A stretch of DNA of 64,000 bases from Chloranthus sessilifolius (Eukaryota > Streptophyta > Magnoliopsida > Chloranthales > Chloranthaceae), in contig CM037585.1 of assembly GCA_021018995.1 (NCBI GenBank), forward strand, positions 118,504,331 through 118,568,330. Direction: 5' to 3'. Each line of letters opens with the position of its first letter. The first letter of the stretch is position 1. The notes beneath the pieces are model-generated. The model had not been told where the DNA came from and did no database searches. It saw nothing but the letters and a program-made list of their open reading frames with translations. The position numbers were made by a program, and so were the translations under genes. Below, piece by piece: positions 25,601 to 38,559 of this stretch.

Positions 25601-26960
25601 TTTAAAGGTATTTGATATTTAAGATTCATTCTGAATGCAACAACTTCGTAAGTAAGAGGGGTGATCGACCCACATTCAAAGATAGGCGCAAAGTAAATAT
25701 ACGTAAGGCTCCACAGTTTGCATCCAATCCTACGAGGCATTTGATTGCCCCATCTGACTATTCACGAGTGCCCTTGCTGAAAGCAGGGTTTGAGATCTTT
25801 GGGCGAACCCATCGACCCTGAAGTTTATTTAGCATGACTGCCTGAGCAAAGTGAATAGATATCACAACGCTTTTTGGGAGGACGTGCAATTTTCGAAGAT
25901 GTGCCCCAAATCAATATGACCTAGAGCATCTAGCTTCAACTACCTTGAACAGATCCAACCAAACATTGGGCATCTCATAAAAGGGACATCCAATCCAAGT
26001 TTTTGCCAATAATGATCATAAATATTATTTAACTATGCATTAACATGCAGTAATTAGGGGCAACAAGTAACAAAGGCGATGGAAGCCCCGACCCGGACCT
26101 GCCCAGGTATAATTTACGAGAACAAACGACTATCATACGGATACCCAGACGCATGGCGTACACTTTACAAGGATACCGCTGCCAATACAGGTTTTAAGCC
26201 TGCAGAAAATAAAGGGGAAATGAACCCTTCTGGATGCATGGTTGCACATAGTTTGATTGATACGTAATCTCATTCTCAACAAGTTGGTCTTAACCAACGA
26301 TTGACCTTTTCCAATGGAGAATTTGAAGCTTGAGACAGTTAAGTTCCAAAACAGAGAGCTCATCACAAAGATTTAGCAGTGGAGTTAACTCGATCGAAAT
26401 ATTGATTGTTTGATCGGGACTGATGCCGTTGCTCCTACCTTAAAGTAGGATCCAAAGATCCAAGGCAAACCTTAGACTCAGGACTTTAATATGGCACAAC
26501 TGCATTGCTGATAAAATATTGACATTTTATCACCTTATGCTTGTGCGTCTTTGCGGGGAAACACAAATAAGTTGTGATGATTTTTCTATCATTTTATGTG
26601 ATTTTTTTTTTATTTTGAAACTATTATTTTATGTGATTTTTTGGATTTTTCAAGTTATTTTAAGCGATTTTCCTATTATTTTTTGTGAATACTTTCGGCT
26701 TCTCTATGGGGATTTTATTTATTTATTATCATTCACCATTTTTGTTAGATTTTTCTTCATATTTTCTTGTGTAGGACCGGGGTGCTTATTGATCTTGGTT
26801 TGCTTTTATTCTAGCACAGCTTCCTTGACAAATCGAAGGATGATCGAGATGCCATCTCGAGAGCGTGTGCATCTGTCGGGAGCGATAAGACAAACAAAAA
26901 GAGTGGGGGGACCGGCTTTCCTATCTGACCCGTACTAGGCCCAAGACCCGACCTAAGTGC

Positions 26961-27912
26961 CTGGCGTAACTATTCATTGCGCCAAGCCAATAGGGGCCTT
27001 GAATTTGCTTAGCGCAACTAATAGCTGATATCGTATCGTTCTGAACGTAGGACTTCAACTCGGCCATGGAGTATGCGGCGTATCATCGCCACATTGCAGA
27101 GCTCAGGGAGGTGGAGACGGTGAGTACCTTACTGCTCTACTTCTCCCATTTGTTTCATTGTTATTTGTCCCTTAACTGATCCTGACTTTTGATTTTGATT
27201 GTGCCTTGCAGCGTGCCTGTGCCAAGGAGTCGTGCTCTTTGCTTAGTAGGATTTTGCAGGCGTGGTCTCGGGTGGGGGACATGCGGACTTTCCAGAGCTC
27301 CTCTCGTCATCGGAAGAAGCCAAAGGGTGCGGGCAAGGAATAGACTTTAGTTTCTGCCTTTAAAACTCAGTACTCTTGGGATTGGATTTGGATTTTATTT
27401 TGTTTAGACATGTTTTTTTTTTGGGTGGATGATGTGGCACTTTGGATGATATTATTTTTTTTTGGAAGATATTTTTAGTGCTTTGGTTTTGATTTTATGC
27501 CATGGCTTCCTTGCACCATATCTATTTTTCTGCAGGACGTGTCTGCCAAATGCTCTTAGAAAGCGACTTTTTGGGTCGCATGCCTTGATGTAGGAGCAAT
27601 CTTGCTCATAAAGAAACAAAGCAATTGCCAAACTGTTAGTGATAAAAGTTTTATCAAATAAAAAAAACAAAAGGGGTGAAAGGAAGTAAAAAGTCCCCCC
27701 CTCCCCCTTAGGTCCCGAGATGGCTAAAGAGGGAGGATCTTTAGTCTGGCACAACTATTAGTTGCGCCAGACTAAGTCCCAGGGAATTTGTACTGGCGCA
27801 ACTAATAGTTGCGCCAGGCTAAGGTCCCGGGGAATTTGTACTGGCGCAACTAATAGTTGCGCTAGGCAAAAATGGGGACAAAATGCACTGGTGCAACTAA
27901 TAGTTGCGCAAG
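26961..27912. repeat. Ogre palindrome cluster in the 3' non-coding region
   Basis: A degenerate copy at 26961-26984 and a half copy at about 27010-27026 are followed by four well-kept copies at 27746-27770, 27793-27817, 27841-27865 and 27888-27912. The last four are regularly spaced 47-48 bp apart. Spacers share GGAATTTGTA in part, so this is a small array. The antisense mini-ORF lies between the two groups. Confidence 0.9.
27066..27343 (+). CDS. Antisense two-exon mini-ORF in the Ogre 3' region (hypothetical)
   Basis: An ATG at 27066 opens 18 codons (MEYAAYHRHIAELREVET) to a donor ACG|GTGAGT (GT at 27120). An acceptor TTGCAG ending at 27211 resumes the frame for 43 more codons and a stop at 27341-27343. 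The predicted 61-aa product has a basic tail (HRKKPKGAGK). Both splice sites are strong and the phase is kept, so the structure is credible, though it may be the surviving end of a longer ORF. It runs opposite to the element and upstream of the PMD-like ORF. No known function. Confidence 0.4.
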
Positions 27913-28141
27913 GCTTAACCTGGGGAGCTGTGGGTCCTTATATACCCGAGTTAGCCCAAAAATTATTGTTTCTTTCTGTTTAACTTGGCCCCTTTGACCG
28001 ATTCTTTTTGCTCTTGCTTTTCCAAGGCGGGTTCATCACCATACATCGATTTTTATCTTCTCAAAAAATATTTGTACGTCTATAGACTCGCCTTTTAACC
28101 CTCCCTTATGTGGAGGGCCCGGAGCCAATTTAACCCCTTCC

Positions 28142-29579
28142 TTGGGCTTGGGGCTCAAATTTCTAACAACTTGGGTTGGGAGTTTGAATGAGAGTGAGCT
28201 CGCTGAGTTGGAGTGCATTGGGCTATCTCACCTTCCTTCCTTTCTTGAGGTTCCTCCACGGTGGGACCTTCTTTACACTGCCGCTTCATTTTGGGATGTA
28301 AATTTCCATGTATTCCATTTTGGGAAGCGGGAGCTAACCCCAAGCCTTGAGGAGCTATCCAATCTGTCTGGCCTGAAGCTTCATAGGGGCCTTGTAAGAG
28401 TCACGCCTTAGCCGGGCTACTCCAAATCCATTCACCTTACTCTCGGTTTGAAGAAACTTGAGTATGAGAAAAGTTTCATTGGGGGGCCCACAAGGTGTTC
28501 GCTAAAATTCCTCAAAGAACTTTTCGGTGACGAAAATCTTCAAAAACTACCGGATAGGAACATTTTCAACGCAAAATCTTTATCCCTCGCTCTTATCTCA
28601 GAAATCCTCTTCTTTACCGGGGGGGGGAGCTTCTCCTTGGAAATTTGTGACATTCTGACCGAGTTGGAGGCGGGCCGATCTATGATGCATTTGGTGCTTG
28701 CCGAGCTATATCGATGCCTTGATGCGTTTACTTTTGGCAAGGTGGAGGGCCTTCGAGGGTCTTCCTTACTGCTTTAGGTTTGGTTGTGTGAGCATCTTGC
28801 TATCTTGGGGCCCGTGCCCCACTTTTATATTGCCCGAGGTGAGGTGGCTCAGTGCTTTTTGGGTAGGTGCCACTTGCTTCTGTAGGGTGACTTGTCAGTT
28901 TTGAAGCTTTGGTTGATCGACGCCGAGCTGACATGGAGGCTTCCTTGGTTGGACCGGACCTTCCCAATAGTTCGCTCTAGAGACCATGAGGGCATCACTC
29001 TCCTAGGATTGACTGGCAACACCTTCTACTTCCCATTCTGGGTGTTGCATCAGTTTGGTTGCTCTCAGTAGGTGCCTTATGAGGCCAAACCCCCTTTATG
29101 TGAATTGATCTTTTCTAGGGGGTCCTTTGAAGATATAGATAGGATTGCTGCTCTTTGGGAGACGTGTCAGTCGACACTGATGTGTGATATGGAGCAGAGA
29201 GATTCGATTCAGTCTTCTCCTGAGTACGAGGCCTAGCTATCAACCGAGCGGCCTGTTGCTGATGGTCCAGATTCAGCAGAGATTCTTGACACTGGAGGCC
29301 CCTGGCCAAAGAAGGAGACGGTACTCCGAGCCCGTATCGAGCTACTGGTGGACGTGAAGAGTCATGCAAGAACTTTTGTCACAAGAAAAAGTTAGAGCAG
29401 AAATAGCAGAGAGCGAGGTCCTCTGTTTGAGAGGGTCTTTGAGTGTCGCCTTTGGAGCCACGGATTCTTCTCGGAAGAGGTATAAGAGCCTGCATGGTCG
29501 CTGGTTGACCGAGCAGAATGTCTGGGAAGATGACCTTCATGCTGAGATTAGCGCATTGAAGCACGATCTGGGCCGCTAA
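28142..29579 (+). pseudogene. Antisense extra ORF resembling a plant mobile domain (PMD) protein
   Basis: One frame runs from 28142 to about 29395 with stops near 28409, 28775, 28889, 29069 and 29235. The end (29364-29579) is in another frame and is coil-like. Wording typical of PMD proteins includes RWDLLYTAASFWDVNFHVF, FGKRELTPSLEELSNLSGL and FPFWVLHQFGCSQ. PMD proteins (MAIN/MAIL type) occur as host genes and are carried by transposons; Tat elements are known to hold extra ORFs between pol and the 3' LTR in either orientation. It fits such an antisense accessory ORF, about 480 codons, now disabled. Confidence 0.65.
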
Positions 29580-30746
29580 CTCCTTCCTGCGCACATAACT
29601 TTTTGCACATATCAGATATACAGAAAAAGGGGCGTAACAAAGCCCTTTTACAGATACACACACTTTTTTGGTAGATATATTTTCTTTATATTTTTTGTTT
29701 GTTGCTTTTTTTGTTTTTATAAAAAAAGGAAAGAAAGGAGGCTAGTCATCACATCGGCTATTTTTTGGGATGTGATGTAAGCGGTGCATTTGTAAAAGAA
29801 GGGAAATTATTGTATGCACAGACTCTTTTTTTTTTGTTTTGTGTATTTTCCCCTTCTTTTTTTTTTGGGTGTGGCGCCTCAATTACCGGGTGAGATCTCA
29901 CGTCTTCTTTTGAGCATGGTTGAACCTATTTTCTATGGTTGGGCCTGAGTGAGTTTCAGCAGTTTCACCAAGGCTGGGGGGTCAATCCCTTTGGATTGGG
30001 TCAAACCTTTCTCCTTACCTTGGGTCATGCGTTTGACAAAGCAGTTTCACAAAAACAATTCTGGTCGAGACCCGATTTAAACTAGCATGAGCGGCCCAGA
30101 AAAGGGGATCAGGGAGAGTAACTAAGAGGGCTCCTTAAACATTAATCAATCATTTCAAACCCTTTTTTTTTTCTTTTTTCTTTTTATTTATCTCATTTTT
30201 TACCTGTAGCGCCTTTTCGGGTTTTCACTACGTCCATGGGTCTAGCTCTCTTACCCCAAGCGCCCTTTCGGGTTTTCACCTAGTCCACACAAACTCGCTG
30301 TTTTTATCCGTAGCGCCCTTTCGGGTTTTCACTGCGTCCATCTTGCTTTGGGCTTGTATTTTTATTTTATTTTATTTTTTTCTTTTTTATTTTTTATTTT
30401 TTCAAAAGCCACGACATTGATGTCGATTCCATCATAGCTGGCTAGATGGGATTCTGGTGTCGTTTCACAACTCGGCTTGTGTTGACTTAACAAATATTAT
30501 GACTACTTGTAAACTTAAAAGAGGCTTTCTTTGGGGTGTAGCTTAGCTATGGGTTAGGTTAGGATTTGAAGGTATGCTAGGCTAAAAAGGATTTCCTTGA
30601 CATGACTTCAGTTTTCTTGACATGCTTTCTTCCTTGGGGAACTTGCTATACATGCCCCACGATTTTTTATTCTTTTCGTTTTATTTCAGACAATCTTTTT
30701 TTGAGGTTTTGCTTTTATGATTTTTTTGGATTTTGATGGTGATTTC
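29580..30746. other. Ogre 3' non-coding region with short tandem repeats
   Basis: No ORF is seen. T-rich runs alternate with three copies of a roughly 30-bp unit with core GCGCCCTTTCGGGTTTTCAC (about 30207, 30259 and 30309, spaced 50-52 bp). The stretch ends at ATTTC (30742-30746), the target duplication of the nested LTR. Confidence 0.65.
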
Positions 30747-33700
30747 TGTTATGACATGAGTCTTTTTGAGACCTATCTAATGGTGATAGATGGGGTGGAG
30801 CACCAAGCTCAATAAGGGTGCTCCACACTCTAACACACCTTGTGTATTTAATTAGGGAGAGAACACAAGTCCTTTGGACTATTTCTTTCTTTATCTCACT
30901 CTTTTTTCTCTCTCTCTCTCTTTCTTTATTAAAGACCCAACTGGGTACTCTCTCTCTTTCTTTCTTTTAGCAGGTATTAGAGTCACATAGGACTCTTGGC
31001 TTCTTTTCTTTTACTCTTTTTTTTTTTAAATTATTGGCAATAGCCCAACCGTCCTCTTCTCTTTCTCTCTCTCACCATTAAACCCAAGCAACCCAAGCCA
31101 TTAAAACCAACCGCCCATCCTCTCTCTCTCCCCTCTCTTGTTATATAAATATATACATATATATACCCATCTCCCTTCTTCTTAAGAAGAAACCAACGGT
31201 GATCTTGATGGAGTCGCCAACGGCCGAGCCGTTTGCTTCAACTCATATCGACGCGTCGAACCCGATGTACGCCGACCCGAGACCATCTGAATCAATCGAA
31301 TCTTCGCGAAATCTTCGCAATCACGCTTCAAGAGGTGGGTTTCCTTCCGATTCCACTCCGATCTATTTTGTGGCCTCTATAATATTAATCGGCCCCGTTC
31401 GATTGACAAAAACCTTAAAAATCAGGTTTTATGGGTTTCGGGCACACTTCAAGAGGCCATAAAAGTCAAAGGGCTGACCCGATGGTCAAACCCTCTGACC
31501 CCGATGTAGGGTACCTAGTACCCTTCATTTTTCGTTTGAAAGTGCTTCGACAAATAAACCGATATGAGCCTCGAAACTGGGGTCAAAGACCCCCAGCCGC
31601 AGCAGTCCACAATACTACACACATACACCAACACACGTTTTGGACCAGGGTAAAGGTCATGATTTGACCTTCCCAATCTCAGACCCATGGACCTTTTCGG
31701 TAAAATATCAGTAGGGAGACCCTCCATACTCTCTGATGTACTACCTATCTAACGGTTCAAATAACCTTTTATCACGTTTAATATACTATTTTAGAGCCCC
31801 TAAAATCAGTGAAAATTTCTAACACTTGGCAGAAATTTTATTCCTGTTATTTGTTAATTACCTACATGTGATAAAGGGGGGTCACTTTGACCTCACAAAT
31901 TACTTTAATGGAGATTGTTTTCGGATTCAGCTCAGTAGGATAACCCCTTCTAATTTTATGCCTACTTCACATCGGACGGTCATTTTTAATCATAAATTAA
32001 TTGTCTGCCTTTTTTTACGTGTGGTATTACATCAAGAAAAGAAAAATTATAAACACTCAACTATTATCGGGTGATCACTTTGACCACTTTTACATCCAAA
32101 CTATGGACCATTGGTTCAAGGCCATAAGCCAAATCTTGTACCATCTGACCATCTATAGAATGGATGGTCAGATTCTCTTGAAAATACATATACCCCGGCC
32201 TTAGTGTCTCTTCAAAAATAGAAAAAGCCTCATGACTATTGTATGTGTGTGCCACATGGAATTTTAAGTCAGGGTCATCTTTGACTCCTTAAAATTTTGA
32301 AAATCGGGGCGGATCAGCCAATGCACTCAAGTTTATAATGATCTCGACAAAAACTTAGTCAAGTATGTCAGATCAAAATAATCTCATCGTGTCTATTGGC
32401 ATGCTTTCCAAAGCATGAAAATCTCGGGAAAATTAAGGGATTTGAGCCGTGTATAATTAGGATAAAGGGGTCAGTTGATTGACCCAATTTTTGGTCAAAC
32501 TAATGTATTAGCTGAAATACGAACCCAGCCTAATGTTTAAAATTTTTTAATGTCTCTAAGCCTAATCGCTCTTGATGAAATCCGATGGCTTAAAAACAAA
32601 GTTGCCTAAATGCACATGTGAGCCCTTCTTATTATAGATCACTTTGGGCGCCATTTCATGTGGATTCTTCCACATTCGACAAAAGTTTAGTGGGCGAAAA
32701 AGTCTTCTTTTTCACTGATTTAGGTCCACCAAAAATTTTGGATTTAAAATCTTTATTGAATCTCAGGATTCACAAAATGCAAGATTCATGGTCATTAGGT
32801 ACCGTCAATAAATTTTGAGTCTGACTTTCCTTAGAAAAATTGGGCCATCACCCATATACATAAGGTCTGGTCCACCGATAATATGGGTCATTCAAGACCC
32901 CCAATCATCACAAAGGATCATGGGTCTTGTGGGCCCGTCTAGTCTATGGACCCTTAATGAGGTCGTATATCCAATGTAGTTAAACGCGCGTTTTAATAAA
33001 CCGCGAACCAATCTTCAATGAATGGCCTAAACCCAACTCCTAAACTTAGAATAACTTGTTAGGTATATATTTTGCTCACACCACGAGAGCGTAGACACCT
33101 TGATGATCGTATCTAACATGATCTTGACTCGAATCGATGACTTTCTAGATAAGGGTGGTCCAAATGACCAAATCAAGGGTCGAAACTTCGAGAGACCGAA
33201 ATATCATATACTCTGAATATATCTATAAGTTTAGATCGATCTAAATTGGATTATATATACCATGAAAATCATGTAACAAAGATCTGACGGTCGAAACTTG
33301 TTTGAGTCATACAGGAGTCAATCCTTAGTCGAATTTCACAAATGACTAGTCCGTTTTCATCAGATCGATAAGATCTATCTGATGAGGTTAGTCTAGCATC
33401 ACTTTGTAATACACTTTCTGGTACTCAGGTAGCTTCTTTTTTTTTTTGGTCGCCTTCTTCTCTCTCTTAATGATGAGTGAGGCATTTCGAATTACGAGTA
33501 ATATTAGTTTCTCTTATGGTTAGATGCTTTCTTATTTTATATATTATATTTATATTGTGTGACATTCATCATTTAGAAGTACGTTAGGATATATGTATGT
33601 TAAGAAAAAAAAAGAATAAGATATGACACATGACTTATAAGCCTTCGTCACGGTGGGGTTTCTTTCACAGTCACGTGGAACTTGGAATGTAGGCATCCAT

Positions 33701-34933
33701 GTGCAGATGCAACTCCTCTATGGTAGTATGGGATGCCACACGAAGTACATCCAGGTTACTACGGAATCCGTCCCTTGGAAAGCGTGATTTGTGTAGCCTA
33801 TCGCACTGTGGCTCATCTAATTAAGTTAAGGAAAGATGAAATATTAATATATTAAGATACAAGATGTTAAGAAAGTGGGGACTTAAGCCCACACAAATAT
33901 GAAATCGGGGCGGGGACCTAAGCCTATAATCAAATAATGTTATGATATGTTAAGATACGCTGTGAAGGCTAGCTGAATATGAAATTAAGTTTCTACACAT
34001 GTCATGTCTTGCGTGCCACCGCAAGATCCAACGTCTGCAGCCAAGACGGGTCTTAAGGACAATATAATACGACAGTGTCTCGACTTAAGGGGACACTGAT
34101 TTTTATGTGCGCATCCTCATCGGGCTGGATGGTGGTTTATGTTATGATATGGAGGTTAGGTGGTTATCTACACGTGGACCTCGCGTGATAGGCTCGAGTA
34201 GAGATTCTGGCACAGATCGTTTAAATAAGATAAGTAAGATACGAAGTACGTTGTGTAGGTGTATGGAGAAACAATAAGACTTTCGATATGCCACGTAAGT
34301 TAAGTTGACAAGACAAGTAAGAAAAGTATAAGCATTAGAAGCATCATCTGCATTGAAATATGTTATGTTACATCAGTTTATTAGTTTTATAGTTATATGA
34401 TGATTATGAGAACTTTTATTATGCTGTTTATATGAATTTTTAAAGGTTTCACCTTCACTCACAAGGTTGCACCCACGATCACCTGGGTAGTTTGTGGTGG
34501 ATCGGTTGTGCAACCCACTGAGTTTACATGATTGAGGAAACTCACCCCACCAAAAACTAACAGCTGCAGGTGAAGATATGGACTATATTGCCCAATGGAC
34601 TTGATGCGTTGGAAGATGATACGGATTATAAGGGTGACGACTTGGATGATCAGCTAGACGACGTCAGGTATATATTAATTGTTTAGAAGGATCTTCCAGT
34701 AGTTGATCGAACCTCTATTTTTGGTCAGTTTGTTTATCGGACTCAAAATTCAATGTAAGCTTATTGAAAAGAATTTATAATGTAGAAGAATTTTTGGTTC
34801 ACGATTTTTGGAAGCCCAATTTTATGTAAGATCTTAGAAGATATGTATGTCTGCTTATCGCCTTAACAAGCGTGCGGGGTCATTACACGGGATTCTAGGC
34901 CCTCGAGGTCGGGTAGGATTCTGGGTCGTGACA
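30747..34933 (+). mobile_element. Nested solo LTR, 4.2 kb (Tekay/Del-like)
   Basis: It starts TGTTATGACA and ends GGTCGTGACA, flanked by identical ATTTC duplications (30742-30746, 34934-34938). No gag or pol lies inside, so it is a solo LTR from LTR-LTR recombination. A TATA box TTATATAAAT at 31141 follows a CT-rich U3. The piece 33500-33960 is homologous, inverted, to about 62980-63310. Its terminal GGGTCGTGACA fits the Tekay/Del chromovirus style, but lineage is inferred from the ends alone. The small ORFs inside have no recognisable product. Confidence 0.75.
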
Positions 34934-35144
34934 ATTTCACTTCTCTTTTTTGTATGGACATCCACACACACATTTTTTGGGAAAGGGGTTATTGAAAGAA
35001 AGGCCTAGGCTTAAATAGGGTAGCAAAGGATATCATCATTTTTAGGGATGCTTTTTGGCCACTATGTTTAGAATGGTGACCTCTTTTGGGTGATTCTTAA
35101 GCAGTCATGTATCTGTTTCACCAATACTTACCTTATCGCAATAG

Positions 35145-36260
35145 ACTAAGAGTAGAACCGTCGAACGTATCCAGCATTGATGGGCTCAGGAAGATGATCT
35201 CCGTCCATGGTGGCAAGGCGGATGGCGTGTCCTAGTAGCACTTCTCGGACGATGTAAGGTCCTTCCCAGTTCGGCTTGAACTTCCCTCTCAGATCGGTGT
35301 GGAGGGATGGGAAGATTTTCTTCAGTACAGTGTCTCCTACCTTCAGATCTTGACTGCGAACACGTTTATTGTAAGCCTATGTGATTCGCCCCTGGTAAAC
35401 CTGAGTATGACACAAGGCTAGGAGTATCTTCTCGTCTAATAAGTTTAATTATTCAAAGCGGGATCTCTCTCTCTCTCTCTGCTTCGGGTAAGCCTGATTC
35501 CATGAGAATTTGGAGCGAGGTTACTTCAACCTCAATTGGTAGGACGACCTTAGTTCCATACACAAGGGGGAACGGTGTTGCCCCTGTAGCGGTACTAATC
35601 GATGTTCTGTAGGCCCACAAAGCAAACGTCAGCATTTTGCTCCAATCTTAGTAAGTGACGACCATTTTCTTGAGGATGCAGACGACTGTCTTGTTCGCAG
35701 CTTTCACGACTCCATTAGTTTAAGGCCGATAAGGTGACGAGCGATGGTGCTTGATTTTATATTGCTCGCAGAAGGCTCGGATGCGCTTATTCGCAAAGTT
35801 AGTGTCATTGTTCGTGGTAATATCCTTGGGTACTCTAAATCAGTACATAATATTATTTTTGAGAAACTTCTCGATGTGATTGGCCGTGATGTTGGCATAT
35901 GATGCCGCTTCTACCCACTTGGTAAAGTATTCAATGGCGACGAGGATAAATCGATGCCCATTTGATGCTTTCAGATTAATCATTTCGACGACGTCAAGGA
36001 CCCAAGTAGTAAATGGCCAAGGAGTGGTCATGCAGTGAAGATCGAAGGCAGGAGCATATATTAGACTGGAGTGTTCCTGACACTTATAGCATTTCTGAAT
36101 ATATTTGCAGCAATCTGATTCCATAGTGGTCCAAAAGTATCCCTGCCGTAAAATTTTCTTGGCGAGCATGTGACCGTTGACGTGGGCTCCACATCTCCCT
36201 CATGGATCTCCTTCATGATATTAATCGCTTCACTTTCTGTAAGGCATCTGAGCAAGAGGT
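35145..36260 (-). pseudogene. Ogre-like integrase pseudogene
   Basis: The HHCC zinc finger is readable after one frameshift: HVNGHMLAKKILRQGYFW, then C-KYIQKCYKCQ. The catalytic core follows with WVLDVVEMI and FILVAIEYFTKWVEAASY, then TNGVVKAANK and FALWAYRTSI, and the C-terminal NWEGPYIVREVL ends near 35145. The position normally holding the catalytic Glu (GAVEAANK in relatives) is Lys. A Gln and a Lys codon nearby have become TAA. Integrase would join element DNA to the chromosome; this copy cannot. It follows the second RNase H without a gap. Confidence 0.85.
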
Positions 36261-36539
36261 TATTGTAGGATCATTTGTAAAGGCACTCTTCACAAATGAT
36301 GTAGCCTGCTGTTAAATGTTGAATAGTTCGTTGGTTGGTCTTAGATGTACCCTCAGGGAAAGTTAAGGTCTCAAGGAAATTTTTGATATCTGAGAACCAA
36401 GGTGGCTCATCATCAGGCTTCATAGGTTCCTCAATCTGGAGGCAGAAGGCCGGCTCATTCCTTTGCTCGATCATGATTGGCTTTATTTCAGCACCATGTA
36501 GGAATTCCATCATTGATGCCAACGTCGCTAGTGCATCGA

Positions 36540-37420
36540 CAGAATGATTCCTTATCCGGGGACATATGAGAATGTCACGTCTTGGAAGTAAGCTATCAAA
36601 TCCTTGAGATGTTCATGATAGGGGATCAATTTCTCGTCTTTCATCTTTCAATCACCATTTGTCTGGCATATGATCAACTGCGAATCGCCAAACACTCAAA
36701 GGTGAGTTATATTCAGATCGAGGGCCGCCTGTAGACCAACGGCACAAGCTTCGTACTCAGCCATGTTGTTAGTGCAAGGAAAGTTGAGCTTGATAGAGAC
36801 GGGTACATGGGATCCTTTCGGCGAAATTAGAATGCGCGAACTCCTTGACCCTCGACATTTGCTGCCCCATCAAAGTGCATTACCCATGACTCCTCTGCTT
36901 CTTCAATATCGTCTTCCGTCATGAATAGGATGTCCTCATCGGGGAACTTGGTTCTTAAAGGCTCATAATCTGGCAAAGGATTATCGACAAGATGATCGGC
37001 GAGTGCCTGCCCCTTAATCAACTTTTGAGTGACGTACGTGATGTCAAACTCAGACAATAAAATTTGCCATCGTGTGGTTCGCCCAGTGAGAGCCGGCTTC
37101 TCGAACAGGCATTTCAAAGGATCCATGAGGGCCAAAAGTAGAATGGCTTGGGATAGCAAGTGATGGTGGAGCCTATGAGTAGCCCATACAAGAGCCAGGC
37201 ATGCCTTCTCTATATGAGAATAGCGCGTCTCATAATCAGTAAATTTCTTGCTGAGATAGTAGATGGTCTACTCTCTTATTCCTATCTCATCATGCTAACC
37301 TAAGACGCATCCCATCGAGACCTCCGTCGTGGAGAGATACATTAAGAGTGGTATCCCTGGCTCAAGTGGTACCAAAACAGGTGGGTTAAGGAGGTAGCTT
37401 TTGATTTTATCGAATGCTGC
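36540..37420 (-). pseudogene. Ogre-like RNase H and second (archaeal-type) RNase H
   Basis: The first domain continues from RT, with YLSKKFTDYETRYSHIEKAC and RTTRWQILLSEFDITYVTQK (near 37090), separated by stops at 37263 and 37312. The second domain, after an acidic linker, has WVMHFDGAANVEGQGVRAF, then NNMAEYEACAVGLQAAL and VFGDSQLIICQ, which supply the D-E-D pattern. A duplicate RNase H after the usual one is diagnostic of the Tat clade. It is disrupted by stops from about 36650 on. Confidence 0.85.
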
Positions 37421-38559
37421 CTAACAGTCGTCGTTCCATTCAACGAGCGAGTTCTTCCTTAGTAGCTTGAAGATTGGCGTGCAAATTAGAGTTAGCTGTG
37501 CAACGAACCGACCGATATATTGTATTCTACCCAGGAACCCTCTGACTTCTTTCTCGGTAGATGGTGGAGGCATTTTAGTGATAGCTTTGACTTTAACTGG
37601 GTCGACCTCGATCCCTCTTATGCTGACGATGAACCCCAACAACTTTTCGGACATAGCACCAAACGCGCACTTTTGTGGGTTCAGACGTAGTCGATACTTT
37701 CTCAACCTCTCAAACAGCTTTTGAAGGTTTACCAAGTGATCGCCTCGCTTTGGTGACTTGGCTATCATGTCATCGACATATACTTTAATTTCTCGGTGCA
37801 TTATGTCGTGAAATAGCGCAGTCATAGCTCTCTGGTATATTACGCCGGCATTCTTTAGCCCAAATGGCATGACTCTATAGAAAAAAGTTCTCCAAGGGGT
37901 AATGAACATTGTATTCTTGCGATCAACCTCTGCCATCTTTATTTGATTGTATCTTGAAAATCCATCCATGAAAGAAAGCATCTCGTGCTTAGCAGTATTA
38001 TCGACCAAGATGTCGATGTGTGGCAGTGGGAAATCGTCCTTCGGGTTTACCTTGTTCAAATTTCAGAAGTCGATGCACATGCGGACGTTTCCATCCTTCT
38101 TCGGCACCGGCATAATATTGGCTAGCCACTGCGGGTACTTGGATACCATGAGAAACCCCGTATCATACTGCTTGATGACCTCATCTTTGACTTTTAGCAT
38201 CCATTTGGGTCAGAGACGTCTTAGCTTCTGCTTGACCGACTTCATAGCGGGGTAAAGAGGCAACTCATGCTCAACCAAATTGGTGTCCAGACCAGGCATG
38301 TTCTCGTACGACCAGGCAAAAATGTCTTGGTATGACCGAAGGAAGTCGATCATGCTTTTTCTCTCCTCGGGAGACATCGACATTCTAATTTTGGTTATTC
38401 AGGGAATCTCCTCAGTCCCTAGGTTAACGTCTTCGGTCTCTTCGACAACGGGGGTGGGGCCATGCTCAAAGTTGGCAAACTGGTCAAGGAGCTCATTGGG
38501 GAGCTCCTCCAAAGGACTATCCTTGTCCAAACTCGCAAGACCTACCTCTTCTTGTATTT
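37421..38559 (-). pseudogene. Ogre-like reverse transcriptase pseudogene
   Basis: Reading from the candidate intron acceptor, DIFAWSYENMPGLDTNLVEH marks the start of the RT domain. NIMPVPKKDGNVRMCIDF, FPLPHIDILVDNTA, MPFGLKNAG and the catalytic VYVDDMI follow. The intact frame is 38059-37421 (212 codons). Upstream there are in-frame TGA codons at 38210-38212 and 38063-38065, each matching a conserved Arg (CGA to TGA), plus one at about 38401. RT copies element RNA into DNA. The YVDD box is present, but the stops make the copy inactive. Confidence 0.9.

Noticed and set aside
24734..27912. CRISPR array
   Set aside because: Spacing of repeats in part is regular, but spacers are related to one another, repeats are perfect palindromes, and the DNA is plant retrotransposon.
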